Part shown: one piece after another, positions 9,759 through 19,239 of the stretch
Layout: each line of letters begins with the position of its first letter
Position numbering within the stretch: position 1 is the stretch's first letter
NCBI RefSeq assembly: GCF_029714205.1
Contig: NZ_CP121648.1
Coordinates: 7,417,501 to 7,481,500 of the forward strand
From: Methylobacterium sp. CB376
GTDB taxonomy: Bacteria; Pseudomonadota; Alphaproteobacteria; Rhizobiales; Beijerinckiaceae
Direction of reading: 5' to 3'
DNA length: 64,000 nucleotides
The notes under the pieces: generated by a model
What the model was told of the DNA's origin: nothing
The model's database searches: none
Seen by the model: the letters and a program-made list of their open reading frames with translations, nothing else
Translations under genes and position numbers: made by a program

Positions 9759-11642
9759 TCAGAGGGCCGCGACCTCCGCCACGTCCGCCTCCGCGGCGGC
9801 GACCACGGCCAGCCGCTCCTTGACATCGCGAAGCCACGCGAAGTTCGCCTCCGTCTCCTCCTCGGCGAGCGCGCGCTCGGCCGCCCGAAGCTCGCTATGT
9901 AGAGACCCGGCCCTGCGGTGCAAGATCACGGCCTGCCGAAGCGCGTCCTCCAGACGCACCGGGTCGGCGTGCGGGTCGAGCGCCCAGCGGTCGCCGGGGC
10001 GCACATGCGCGGCGATTCGCCCGGCCGCCGCCGCGAGCCCCGCCCGCTCCAGCCGGGTGTTGAGCGCGGCCGCGTCGCCGGGCCCGCCCTCCGCCGCGTG
10101 GTCGAGCAGGGCCTGGCGCAGGTCGCGGGCATCCGCGCTCGCGAGGTCGAGGGCGGCGAGGTCCTCCGCCTCCCCGGCGAGCAGCTCCGGATGCACGACC
10201 AGCACTCCGATGATCAGCGCCTCCCGGGACGACGTCCCCCCTGCGAAGAGCGACGAGCGGGCGAGGAGCGGGCTCGCCCGCGCGGTCAGCCGGGGCGAGG
10301 CGGGCCGCTCGGGCTGGCCCCGCCCCCGGCGGGCGAAGGCCGGGGCGGCGTCGCGCCGCCCGCCTCCCGCCGGCGCCGGGCCGAACGCGCGCAGCCGCGC
10401 CTCGATCTCGTCGCGGTAGTAGCGCCGCAGGGTCTCGTCGCGGATCTGCCCGACGAGCTCGCGCAGGCGCTGGGCGAGGCCGGCCCGGCGCTCGGGCGTG
10501 TCGACCGGCGCCATCTCGGTCTCGCGCGACCACAGCACCTCGACGAGGGGGCGGGCGCCCTCCAGCACCCGGTCGAGGGCCACGGCGCCACCCGCGCGCA
10601 GCAGGTCGTCCGGGTCCTGGCCCTCCGGCAGCAGCGCGAAGCGCAGGGACTTGCCGGGGGCGAGGCCCGGCAGCGCCACGTCGAGGGCCCGGTAGGCGGC
10701 GCGCCGTCCCGCCCCGTCCCCGTCGAAGCACAGGATCGGCTCGTCGGCCATGCGCCACATCAGGCCGAGCTGGTCCTCGGTGAGGGCGGTGCCGAGCGGG
10801 GCCACCGTCTCCGGGTGGCCGCCCATCGTCATGGCGATCACGTCGACGTAGCCCTCGACGGCGATGACCCGGCCCGTGTCGTGGGCGGCGCGGCGCGCCG
10901 CGTGGTGGTTGTACAGGACCGTGCCCTTGTGGAAGAGCGGCGTCTCCGGGGAGTTGAGGTATTTGGGCTTGGCCTCCGGCGCCAGCGCCCGGCCGCCGAA
11001 GGCGATCACCCGCCCGCGCAGGTCGCGGATCGGGAAGATGATCCGGTCCCGGAAATGGTCGTACGGGACCGCGACGTCCTCGCCCCCCTTGATCAGGCCG
11101 AGTTCGATCATCAGCTCGGCCGGCACGTCGCGGGCCGCGAGGTGGTCGCGCAGGGCGTAGCGCTCCGCCGGCGCGTAGCCGAGGCGGAACTCCCGCTGCA
11201 CCGCGTCGCTCAGGCCCCGCCGGGCGAGGTAGTCGCGCGCCCGGGCGCCGCCGCGGCCGGCGAGCTGCGCCTCGAAGAAGGCGGCGGCGAGCTCCATCAC
11301 CTCGAGGCCGCCGCGGCGGCGCTCCTCGCTGTCGCGGCTCTCGCGGCTCGGCGCCGGCAGCGCGACGCCGGCCTCGGCCGCGAGCCGCTCCACCGCCTCC
11401 GGAAAGGACAGGCCCTCGGTCTCCTGCAGGAACGTGAAGATGTCGCCGTGCTTGCCCGACGAGAAGCAGTGAAAGAACTGCTTCTGGTCGTTCACGTAGA
11501 AGGACGGGGTCTTCTCCGCGTTGAAGGGCGACAGCCCGCGCCATTCCCGACCCGCCTTCTTCAGCCGCACCTTGCGGCCGACCACGTCGGAGGCGGGCAG
11601 ACGGGCGCGGATCTCTTCCAGGAGGTGGGGCGGGTAGCGCAC
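9759..11642 (-). CDS. dnaG: DNA primase DnaG
   Basis: This 627-residue primase synthesises RNA primers at the replication fork. It begins MRYPPHLLEEIRARLPASDVV from a GTG at 11642. The TOPRIM core is intact: the EGYVDVIAM glutamate (about 263) and FDGDGAG aspartates (about 305-307). In the N-terminal zinc-ribbon region, the canonical Cys/His/Cys/Cys ligands read as Ser, Asn, Cys, Ser (LSPFNAEK and FHCFSSGKHGD), so zinc is probably not bound; rhizobial relatives share this to my knowledge. The C-terminal part is the poorly conserved helicase-interaction domain. It precedes rpoD on the same strand. Confidence 0.96.
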   Translation of the reverse strand: MRYPPHLLEEIRARLPASDVVGRKVRLKKAGREWRGLSPFNAEKTPSFYVNDQKQFFHCFSSGKHGDIFTFLQETEGLSFPEAVERLAAEAGVALPAPSRESRDSEERRRGGLEVMELAAAFFEAQLAGRGGARARDYLARRGLSDAVQREFRLGYAPAERYALRDHLAARDVPAELMIELGLIKGGEDVAVPYDHFRDRIIFPIRDLRGRVIAFGGRALAPEAKPKYLNSPETPLFHKGTVLYNHHAARRAAHDTGRVIAVEGYVDVIAMTMGGHPETVAPLGTALTEDQLGLMWRMADEPILCFDGDGAGRRAAYRALDVALPGLAPGKSLRFALLPEGQDPDDLLRAGGAVALDRVLEGARPLVEVLWSRETEMAPVDTPERRAGLAQRLRELVGQIRDETLRRYYRDEIEARLRAFGPAPAGGGRRDAAPAFARRGRGQPERPASPRLTARASPLLARSSLFAGGTSSREALIIGVLVVHPELLAGEAEDLAALDLASADARDLRQALLDHAAEGGPGDAAALNTRLERAGLAAAAGRIAAHVRPGDRWALDPHADPVRLEDALRQAVILHRRAGSLHSELRAAERALAEEETEANFAWLRDVKERLAVVAAAEADVAEVAAL

Positions 11643-11700
11643 GCGTGGGATCCGGGGCGGGGTGGGAAGCCCTTATAGCAGAGGCGAGCCGCCGGAGTCC

Positions 11701-12555
11701 TTAACGGCCCCGCGCGACGCGCCGGGGCCGCACCAGCCCGTCGAGGAAGTTGCGGATCTCCCGGCGGCGGCGCTCGGGCGCGGTCACCTCCTCGCCGAGG
11801 CCGAGCCGCCACGCGAGGTCGGGCCGCCCGCGCGGATCGGCGTGGAGGGCGCGCAGGGCCTCGGCCTGCGCGGCGACGTCCCCCTCCCCCCGGCAGAGCC
11901 CGGCCGCCACGACGCCGCCCGCCGACAGGCAGAGCATGGCCGCGACCTCGTCGAGGTCGAGTTCCGGGTGGTACTGGGTGCCCCAGAACAATCCCGGCCC
12001 GTACGGGACCTCGATCGCCTGGACGTCGAGCCGGCCGTTGCCGGCGAGCACGGTGCTGCCGGGCGGGGGGGTCAGCACCGCGTCGTCGTGGATCGCGGGC
12101 GCGTCGTAGGCGGCGGGGCGCCCGGCGAGGAGCGGGTGCTCCCGCCCCGCCGCGGTCGGCGCGATGTTGCGGGCGAAGCCGTATTCCGGCCCGCGCGGGT
12201 TGCGGCCCGCCTCCCCGCCCGCCACGGCGGCCGCCACCTGGACGCCCCAGCAGGAGCCGAAGACCGGCACCCCCGCCTCCAGCGCCGCGCGCATCAGCTC
12301 GATCTGCCGGCGCACCGCCGGACCGCCCTCGGCGACGTGGAGCGTCGAGCCGGTGAACACGACCCCGTCATAGGCCTCCACCGCGACGGGCAGGTCCCCG
12401 TCCGCATCCGCCGGGGCGACGCGGTCGCAGGCGACGTCGGCCGCGAGCGCGCGCAGCACCCCCGCGTAGGTCTCGGCCGAGGTCTTGCCGCAGCGCGCCA
12501 CGTGCCGCTCGCGACCGGCGCGCTCGTTCCCGTCCACCACCAGCAGACGCAGCAT
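11701..12555 (-). CDS. Class I glutamine amidotransferase-like protein
   Basis: This 284-residue protein has the catalytic triad of class I glutamine amidotransferases: Cys102 in FGSCWGVQ, and His196 and Glu198 in GTQYHPELD. It begins MLRLLVVDGNERAGRERHV, like stand-alone GMP-synthase-like or gamma-glutamyl hydrolase-like amidotransferases (YfeJ type). It has no synthetase domain, so the amination or hydrolysis substrate is unknown. It is 58 bases upstream of dnaG on the same strand. The upstream open frame is not supported as coding because the ATG at 12555 starts the Rossmann-like core directly. Confidence 0.8.
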   Translation of the reverse strand: MLRLLVVDGNERAGRERHVARCGKTSAETYAGVLRALAADVACDRVAPADADGDLPVAVEAYDGVVFTGSTLHVAEGGPAVRRQIELMRAALEAGVPVFGSCWGVQVAAAVAGGEAGRNPRGPEYGFARNIAPTAAGREHPLLAGRPAAYDAPAIHDDAVLTPPPGSTVLAGNGRLDVQAIEVPYGPGLFWGTQYHPELDLDEVAAMLCLSAGGVVAAGLCRGEGDVAAQAEALRALHADPRGRPDLAWRLGLGEEVTAPERRRREIRNFLDGLVRPRRVARGR

Positions 12556-12817
12556 CCCATCTCCCTCCGTTGCGCGGGGCGTGGCGCAACGTGGGATCGC
12601 GCGGCGACGTTCCGGGCGATGGGGTCGCGCCCCCCGGGATTTCGCATAAGGCACTGAATAACAAAGAGGAAAAATCGAGTAACGGCCCTTAAACCCGCCT
12701 CATTTAGGGTCTCTTCAGGACCCGTACGACCGATTCCGCTCACGGCGCGGGCCTCCGGGCCGCGGCTTTGGAGGCCGGATCGGGACAGGTCGTCCGGGAT
12801 CGCGAGGGCAGGAGCAG
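12556..12817. promoter_or_regulatory. Divergent promoter region, amidotransferase / PBP
   Basis: This 262-base region separates divergent genes. It holds an AT-richer segment (about 12655-12720, containing aataacaaagaggaaaaat) that stands out from the GC-rich surroundings and likely contains the promoters. No operator could be recognised. Confidence 0.45.
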
Positions 12818-14961
12818 ATGGCGAAGGGACGCGGCGGCCGGGTCGAGCCGACCTTCGACGCGCCCGGAGGGCGCCCGGATCCGGCGGACCTCGACCTGCG
12901 CCTGACGCGCAGCGACCGGGCGGGAGCGAGCGTGGCACGATCGAGAACCGGACGAAGCCGCAAGGCGCCCGCGCGCGGCCCCGCGCCGCGGCGGCGCACC
13001 CTCCTCGGTCGCCTCGTCTACGGCCTCGTGATCCTCGGGGTCTGGGGCGTGGTGGGGCTCGCCGGGATCGTCGCCTACCACGCCTCGCAGCTGCCGCCGA
13101 TCGACCAGCTCGCGGTGCCCAAGCGGCCGCCGAACATCGCCATCCTGGCGTCCGACGGTTCGCTCCTCGCCAACCGGGGCGAGACGGGCGGTCGCACGGT
13201 CACCATCCGGGAATTGCCGCCCTACCTGCCGCGCGCCTTCGTGGCGATCGAGGACCGGCGCTTCTACGGCCACATGGGCATCGACCCGGTCGGGATCCTG
13301 CGGGCGCTCATGCGCAACCTGACCTCGCGCGGCGTGGCGCAGGGCGGCTCGACCCTGACCCAGCAGCTCGCCAAGAACCTCTTCCTTACCCAGGAGCGCA
13401 CCGCCTCGCGCAAGATCCAGGAGGCGATCCTGGCCCTGTGGCTGGAGCACACCTACAGCAAGGACGAGATCCTCGAACTCTACCTCAACCGCGTCTATTT
13501 CGGCGCCGGCGCCTACGGGGTGGAGGCGGCGGCCCAGCGCTACTTCGCCAAGCCGGCCAAGGACGTGACCCTGGCCGAGGCCGCCATGCTCGGCGGCCTC
13601 GTGCAGGCGCCCTCGCGGCTCGCCCCCAACCGCAACCTGCCGGCCGCCCAGGCGCGGGCCGCCCAGGTGCTGGCCGCCATGCAGGAGCTCGGCTTCGCCA
13701 AGCCGGCCGAGGTGAAGCTCGCCCTCGACCGGCCGGCCAAGCCGAGCCGGGCGGCCGGCGGCGGCTCGGCCAACTACGTCGCGGACCTCGTGATGGACGT
13801 GCTCGACGACTACGTCGGCACGATCGAGGGCGACGTCACCGTCTCGACCACCGTCGATCCGGCGCTCCAGGCCGCGGCCGAGAAGGCCCTGGTCGACGAG
13901 CTCAACCAGAAGGGCGGGCGCTACAACGTCTCCCAGGGCGCCGTGGTGGCCATGAAGCCGGACGGGGCGATCCGCGCCCTGGTCGGCGGGCGCGACTACG
14001 CGCAGAGCCAGTTCAACCGGGCCACCACCGCCAAGCGGCAGCCCGGCTCGGCCTTCAAGCCCTTCGTCTACCTCGCGGCGCTGGAGCGCGGCCTCACCCC
14101 CGACACGGTGCGGGAGGATTCGCCCGTCGCCCTCAAGGGCTGGAACCCCGAGAACTACACCCGCAGCTACGCCGGGCCGGTGACCCTGCGCGACGCGCTC
14201 GCCCATTCCCTCAACACGGTGGCGGTGAAGCTCGGCCTCGAAGTCGGGCCCAAGGCGGTGGTGCAGACGGCCCAGCGCCTCGGCATCACCTCGCCCCTGC
14301 AGGCCAATGCCTCGATCGCGCTGGGCACCTCCGAGGTGACGCCCCTCGAACTGGTCGGCGCCTACGCGGCCTTCGCCAATGGCGGCACCGGGGTGATTCC
14401 CTACGTCATCGCCAGCGTGAAGCGCGCGGATGGCAAGGTCGTCTACAAGCGCAGCCCCACCGGCCTCGGCCGCGTGATCGACCCGAACGCGGTCGGCATG
14501 ATGAACGCGATGCTGCACGAGGTCTTCGTCAGCGGCACCGCCCGGAAGGGCGACATCCCGGGCCTCGACCTCGCCGGCAAGACCGGCACCAGCCAGGATT
14601 TCCGCGACGCGTGGTTCGTCGGCTACTCGACGAGCCTGGTCGCCGGCGTCTGGCTCGGCAACGACGACAACGAGCCGACCAAGCGGGTGAGCGGCGGCAA
14701 CCTGCCGGTCGAGATCTGGAACCGGTTCATGGTCGCGGCCCTGCGCGGCGACAAGCCGGGCCCCCTGGCGGGGGCCGGGCGCTGGCGGCGCGGCGGCGCC
14801 GCGGTGGCCTCGGCAGCGCCGGAGCCCGGCGGCCTCGGCGAGCTGATCGGCGGCCTCTTCAACGAGCCGCAGGCCGCCCCCGCCCCGCGCCCCAGCCGCG
14901 CCCCGGCCCGAGCCGCGAGGACCGCAACTTCCTGGAGCGCCTGTTCGGCGTCGGGGATTGA
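12818..14961 (+). CDS. Class A penicillin-binding protein (PBP1-type), with a frame break near the 3' end
   Basis: This bifunctional peptidoglycan synthase polymerises and cross-links murein in the periplasm. It has an N-terminal cytoplasmic Arg-rich stretch, one membrane anchor (about 68-90, LVYGLVILGVWGVVGLAGIV), a GT51 domain (EDRRFYGHMGIDP, GGSTLTQQLAKNLF, KIQEAILALWLE) and a transpeptidase domain with SAFK (about 410), SLN (about 464) and KTGTS (about 588). The start has a good ribosome-binding site (GGAGCAG). The main frame does not stop after the transpeptidase but runs on to 15601 into the next gene. In the frame one base earlier, the segment ending at 14961 reads EDRNFLERLFGVGD and stop, the usual tail of such proteins. 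A one-base deletion around 14875-14915 is therefore likely. Confidence 0.88.
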
Positions 14962-15047
14962 CGGCGGCCGCCGCGCCGATCGGGCGGGATCGCTCCAGTC
15001 GAAGATCAAAACCGGGACGATCAAGCAAAAACGATTGCCACATTATC

Positions 15048-15068
15048 CCGGAGGCGCGCCGCCTCCGG
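15048..15068. terminator. Hairpin downstream of the PBP gene
   Basis: CCGGAGGCG and CGCCTCCGG form a perfect 9-bp stem with a 3-base loop, followed by TATTT. It lies about 90 bases after the PBP stop, in the 288-base gap before the receptor gene, and is a plausible terminator. A second small palindrome, CCCCGGCG-ATG-CGCCGGGG (15207-15225), lies just upstream of the receptor start. Confidence 0.55.
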
Positions 15069-15249
15069 TATTTCGATCGTGGCCCAAAAGTCACGGCCGG
15101 TTCCGGCCTGCCGGCGACCATGCCTTGATCCCCGTCTGTTGTGCAAGCCGGCGTCAGTCGGGATTGCCGCGGAACGGCCAAGTTGGTTATCCCGACCCCG
15201 AGGCACCCCCGGCGATGCGCCGGGGAGAGACCGTGGGGCGGAGGGAACG

Positions 15250-17727
15250 ATGGCGTGGCGTCGCGGGCTGCTGGTCACCACGATCCTGGTTCCGGCGGCC
15301 GCGCTCGGCGGTGCCGGGCGGGCGGCCGCCCAGGGTGACACGATCGCCCTCGAGCAGATCGACGTGGTCCCGGTCACCCCGGTCGCGGGCGCGGGCGGCC
15401 TGCGCCGCGCGGAGGGCGGCGCCCCCGTCGCCGCCGGCGGCGCCCTGCCGCTCGCCAAGGTCCCCTTCACGGTCGAGACCGTCTCGGCCCGCCAGATCGC
15501 GCAGGACCGCGCCACCCTCGATCCCACCTTCACGCTCGCCCGCACCACCCCGGGCGTCAGCCTCTCCGACGGCCAGGGCAACGGTTTCCGCCAGACCGTG
15601 ACCTATCGCGGCTTCGATGCCTCGCCGGTCCAGGGTGCTCCCCAGGGCCTCGCCGTCTACCAGAACGGCACCCGCATCAACGAGGCCTTCGGCGACGTCG
15701 TCAACTGGGACCTGATCCCCTCCGTCGCCATCAACCGCATCGACATCGTCACCGGCAACCCGATCTTCGGCCTCAACGCGCTGGGCGGGGCGGTCAACGT
15801 CGAGATGAAGAACGGCTTCACCTGGCAGGGCCGCGAGGTCTCGGTGGCGGGCGGCTCGGACGGGCGCATCCTGGGCACCCTGCAGTACGGCGAGGTGGTC
15901 GGGCCGTGGAGCTTCTACTTCGCGGGCGAGGGGCTCAAGGACGACGGCTGGCGCTACAGGTCGCCCTCCGAGATCGGCCGGGTCTACGCCGATCTCGGCC
16001 ACCGCAGCCTCGATTCCGAGTTCCACCTCATCGCCTCGGGCGCCAAGACCCGCTACGGGGCCGCCTCGGCGACCCCGGTCGACCTGAGCCACGCGGACGA
16101 GCGGGCGATCTTCACCAACCCGCAGATCACCGACACCGAGGTCGGGCAGATCCAGGTCACCGGGCGGGTCAGCCTGACGCCGGGCTGGGACCTGGCGGGC
16201 AACGCCTACCTGCGCCGCTTCAGCCAGCGCTACGTGGACGGCAACGACGGCAACTTCGAGAATTGCAGCACCCGCTCCAACTTCCGCGGCTTCCTCTGCT
16301 ACCAGGACGACGGGTTCACCGCCGCGCCCGGCCAGACCCAGGCCCAGTTCCGCAACCAGTTCCTGCTGCTCGGCGCGGGCAACGCGCCGATCCCGTTCCG
16401 GGCGGGCATTCCCTACGCCACCCTCGACACGGTCAAGACCGAGGCGACCGGCTGGGGCGGCTCGCTCCAGGCCACCAACCGCGACCGCCTCCTCGATCAC
16501 GGCAACACCTTCATCCTCGGCGGCAGCATCGACGTCGCCGATTACAGCTTCAAGTCCGCCAGCCTGCTCGGCCTCATCAACCCGGATCTGAGCGTCACCA
16601 CCAACCCGCTCAACCCCACCTACGGGCTCGTCCCGGGCCTCGGTACCGGGCCCCTGCGCACCGCCGCCGCCCTCGGCATCGCTCCCAGCAGCGTGATCGG
16701 CTCCAACCTCTACATGGGCCTCTACGCCCTCGACACTTTCGACCTCACCGAGCAGCTCTCGCTCACCGCCGGCGCCCGCCTGAACTTCGCCCGCATCGCG
16801 ACCCGGGACCTGACCGGCTTCTCGCCCGACGTCACCGGCACCCACTACTACACCCGCGTCAACCCGGTCGCCGGCCTGACCTACAGGGTCGCGCCCTGGC
16901 TCAGCCTCTACGGCGGCTACTCCGAGTCCAACCGCGCTCCGACCCCGCTCGAACTCGCCTGCGCCAACCCGAACCGGCCCTGCCTGCTGCCCAACTCGCT
17001 GGTCGCCGACCCGCCGCTCAAGCAGGTCGAGGCCCAGACCTACGAGGCGGGCCTGCGCGGCGCGGTGCCGGACTTCTACGAGGGCGGGCTGCTGAGCTAC
17101 AAGCTCGGCCTGTTCCGCACCGACCTGACCCACGACATCCTGCAGGTGGCGGTGCCGGGCAACGCGGCCCGGGGCTACTACGTGAACGTGCCGGCGACCC
17201 GGCGCCAGGGTGTGGAGGTGGCGGCGGAGTACGCGGCGGAGCGGGTGAGCCTCTACGCCAACTACGCGCTGATCGACGCGACCTTCCAGTTCCAGGGCGA
17301 GTTGTCGTCGCCCAACAACCCCCTGGCGAGCGGGGACGGGCTGATCCGGGTGCGTCCGGGCAACAAGGTTCCGCTGGTGCCCGAGCACCAGATCAAGGCG
17401 GGGTTCGAGGTCGCGGTGACGCCGGAATGGCGGCTCGGGATGAACGTGGCGGCGTTCTCGTCGTCGTTTTTCCGGGGCGACGAGTCGAACCTGAACCGGA
17501 AGCTGGCGCCCTACGCGCTGGTGAACCTGACGACGAGCTATCAAGTGTCGCGGGAGGTGCAGCTGTTCGGTCTGGTGACGAACCTGACCAACACGCGGGT
17601 GGCGAATTTCGGGACGTTCATCGAGCCGAGCGCGGCCTTCGCGAACCGCTACGCGCTGACCGACCCGCGCAGCACGACCCTGCTGCAGCCGCTCTCGGTC
17701 TACGGCGGCATGCGCGTGACCTGGTGA
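15250..17727 (+). CDS. TonB-dependent outer-membrane receptor
   Basis: This 825-residue protein is predicted to import a large ligand (siderophore, metal complex or cofactor) across the outer membrane using TonB energy. A signal peptide is visible (MAWRRGLLVTTILVPAAA to AAAQG), then LEQIDVVPV as a likely TonB box, a plug domain (PFTVETVSARQIAQDRATLDPTFTLARTTPGV, NPIFGLNALGGAVNVEMKNGF) and a long beta-barrel that ends in an aromatic residue (GGMRVTW). The ligand cannot be named from the sequence. No Fur-like or cobalamin riboswitch site was recognised upstream. The two-component pair starting 81 bases downstream on the same strand may regulate it. Confidence 0.92.
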   Translation: MAWRRGLLVTTILVPAAALGGAGRAAAQGDTIALEQIDVVPVTPVAGAGGLRRAEGGAPVAAGGALPLAKVPFTVETVSARQIAQDRATLDPTFTLARTTPGVSLSDGQGNGFRQTVTYRGFDASPVQGAPQGLAVYQNGTRINEAFGDVVNWDLIPSVAINRIDIVTGNPIFGLNALGGAVNVEMKNGFTWQGREVSVAGGSDGRILGTLQYGEVVGPWSFYFAGEGLKDDGWRYRSPSEIGRVYADLGHRSLDSEFHLIASGAKTRYGAASATPVDLSHADERAIFTNPQITDTEVGQIQVTGRVSLTPGWDLAGNAYLRRFSQRYVDGNDGNFENCSTRSNFRGFLCYQDDGFTAAPGQTQAQFRNQFLLLGAGNAPIPFRAGIPYATLDTVKTEATGWGGSLQATNRDRLLDHGNTFILGGSIDVADYSFKSASLLGLINPDLSVTTNPLNPTYGLVPGLGTGPLRTAAALGIAPSSVIGSNLYMGLYALDTFDLTEQLSLTAGARLNFARIATRDLTGFSPDVTGTHYYTRVNPVAGLTYRVAPWLSLYGGYSESNRAPTPLELACANPNRPCLLPNSLVADPPLKQVEAQTYEAGLRGAVPDFYEGGLLSYKLGLFRTDLTHDILQVAVPGNAARGYYVNVPATRRQGVEVAAEYAAERVSLYANYALIDATFQFQGELSSPNNPLASGDGLIRVRPGNKVPLVPEHQIKAGFEVAVTPEWRLGMNVAAFSSSFFRGDESNLNRKLAPYALVNLTTSYQVSREVQLFGLVTNLTNTRVANFGTFIEPSAAFANRYALTDPRSTTLLQPLSVYGGMRVTW

Positions 17728-17808
17728 GGGCGGCGCGCGTGGCCTGAGGCGGCCCGGCCGGGTCGGAGCGCCCCTGGCCGCGCCCCGCGCCGTACCGTAT
17801 CATCCGGC

Positions 17809-19239
17809 ATGCTCTCCGAGGCGACCCTTCCGCCGCAGCCCCGGCGCCTGCGCGTCCCGGCCCTGTGGTCCGGTCGGCCGATGCGCGCCCGACTGATGGG
17901 GGTGGTCGTCGTCATCAACCTCGTCGCGGCGGCGGTCTCGGGTGCGGTGATCATCCTCAAGGCGCGCACGGCGACGCAGGTCGAGACCGCCGCCTCGATC
18001 GCGGTGGTCGAGCCGCTCGTCGCCGAGACCCTGCAGATGATGCCCGACCTGCCCGTGGCGGGCGTGTTCCGGGTCCTGGCCGCCCGGTTCGAGACCCTGC
18101 GCCACGTGCGGGTGCGCCTCCTCGACGCCGGCGGCGCGGTGGTCGGGGACGGCCCGCCGCCGACGCCCGAGGGCCGGCGCAGGGCGCCGCGCTGGTTCGC
18201 GCGCCTGATCGCGCCGCCGGTCCTGCGCCACGCGGTGCCGCTCGTGGTGCGGGGGCAGCCGGTCGGCACCGCCCTCGTCACCACCGAGCCCTCGGACGAG
18301 ATCGACGAGGTCTGGGGCTACGCGGTGGCGCTCGGCCTCACCGGCGCGGCGCTCAGCCTCGCCATGCTGGCGACCCTGTTCGTCGCTTTCGGGCGGCTGC
18401 TGCGACCGCTGGAGCGGGTCGCCGAGGGGCTCACCCGCCTGGAGCAGCGCGATTACAGCCCCCGCCTCGACCGCCCCGACACGCCGGAACTCGCCGTGAT
18501 CGCCGCCCGCTTCAACCGGCTCGCCGAAGCGCTCGAGGGCGCCCGGGCGGCGAACCGCCGGCTCAACCGCGAATTGCTCACCGCGCAGGACGACGAGCGC
18601 CGGCGCACCGCCCTCGAACTGCACGACGAGTTCGGTCCCTGCCTGTTCGCCCTGGAGGCGAATTCCGCCTCGATCGCCCGGATCGCCGCGACCCTCGACG
18701 AGCCGGCCCGCGGCCGCCTGCAGCAGCGCACCGACGACATCGCCGGCATCGTCAAGCGGGTCCAGGTCATCAACCGGGCGCTGCTGAGCCGCCTGCGGCC
18801 GGCCGGGCTCGGGCAGGCGCCGCTGGAGGCCTGCCTCGACCTGTTGCTGCGCGACCTCGCGCGGCACAATCCCGGCATCCGCATCGAGGGCCGCTTTCCC
18901 GGCCTGCGCCGCAGCTACGGCGACCTCGTCGATCTCACGGTCTATCGCTGCGTCCAGGAGGGCGTCACCAACGCCCTGCGCCACGCGCGGGGCCGGCGCG
19001 TCACCGCCGCGGCCGACGAGGCGGACGGGATCCTGCGGGTCCGCGTGGCGGATGACGGGGTCGGCCTGCCCGCGGCGCCCGGGGCCGGGCGCGGCCTGCC
19101 GGGCATGCGCGAGCGCGTCGAGGCCCTGGGCGGCACGCTCGTTCTCGGCCCCGCCCCGGAGGGAGCCGGGACGCTCCTCCTCGCCGCGATCCCGGTCGAG
19201 CCGGAGACCTCGCCCGCGCCGGAGACGCTGCCCGCATGA
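17809..19239 (+). CDS. Sensor histidine kinase, HisKA_3 / NarL-partner type
   Basis: This 476-residue membrane kinase has one N-terminal transmembrane segment (about 28-50), a periplasmic sensing domain, a second segment (about 165-190), a HAMP linker (LLRPLERVAEGLTRLEQRDY) and a dimerisation domain with the phosphoacceptor in ERRRTALELHDEFGP (His about 272). The ATPase domain shows the VQEGVTNALRHA N-box and VADDGVGLP G-box. The layout resembles the LapD/MoxY-N sensor kinases. Its stop overlaps the start of the response regulator by four bases. The stimulus is unknown; the adjacent TonB receptor suggests a nutrient or metal signal. Confidence 0.9.
   Translation: MLSEATLPPQPRRLRVPALWSGRPMRARLMGVVVVINLVAAAVSGAVIILKARTATQVETAASIAVVEPLVAETLQMMPDLPVAGVFRVLAARFETLRHVRVRLLDAGGAVVGDGPPPTPEGRRRAPRWFARLIAPPVLRHAVPLVVRGQPVGTALVTTEPSDEIDEVWGYAVALGLTGAALSLAMLATLFVAFGRLLRPLERVAEGLTRLEQRDYSPRLDRPDTPELAVIAARFNRLAEALEGARAANRRLNRELLTAQDDERRRTALELHDEFGPCLFALEANSASIARIAATLDEPARGRLQQRTDDIAGIVKRVQVINRALLSRLRPAGLGQAPLEACLDLLLRDLARHNPGIRIEGRFPGLRRSYGDLVDLTVYRCVQEGVTNALRHARGRRVTAAADEADGILRVRVADDGVGLPAAPGAGRGLPGMRERVEALGGTLVLGPAPEGAGTLLLAAIPVEPETSPAPETLPA

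Noticed and set aside
12818..15601. A single 927-codon open frame from the PBP start into the TonB receptor gene
   Set aside because: The last 200 codons are low-complexity Arg/Ser/Pro, overlap the receptor's signal peptide and plug, and the proper PBP tail is found in the neighbouring frame ending at 14961.
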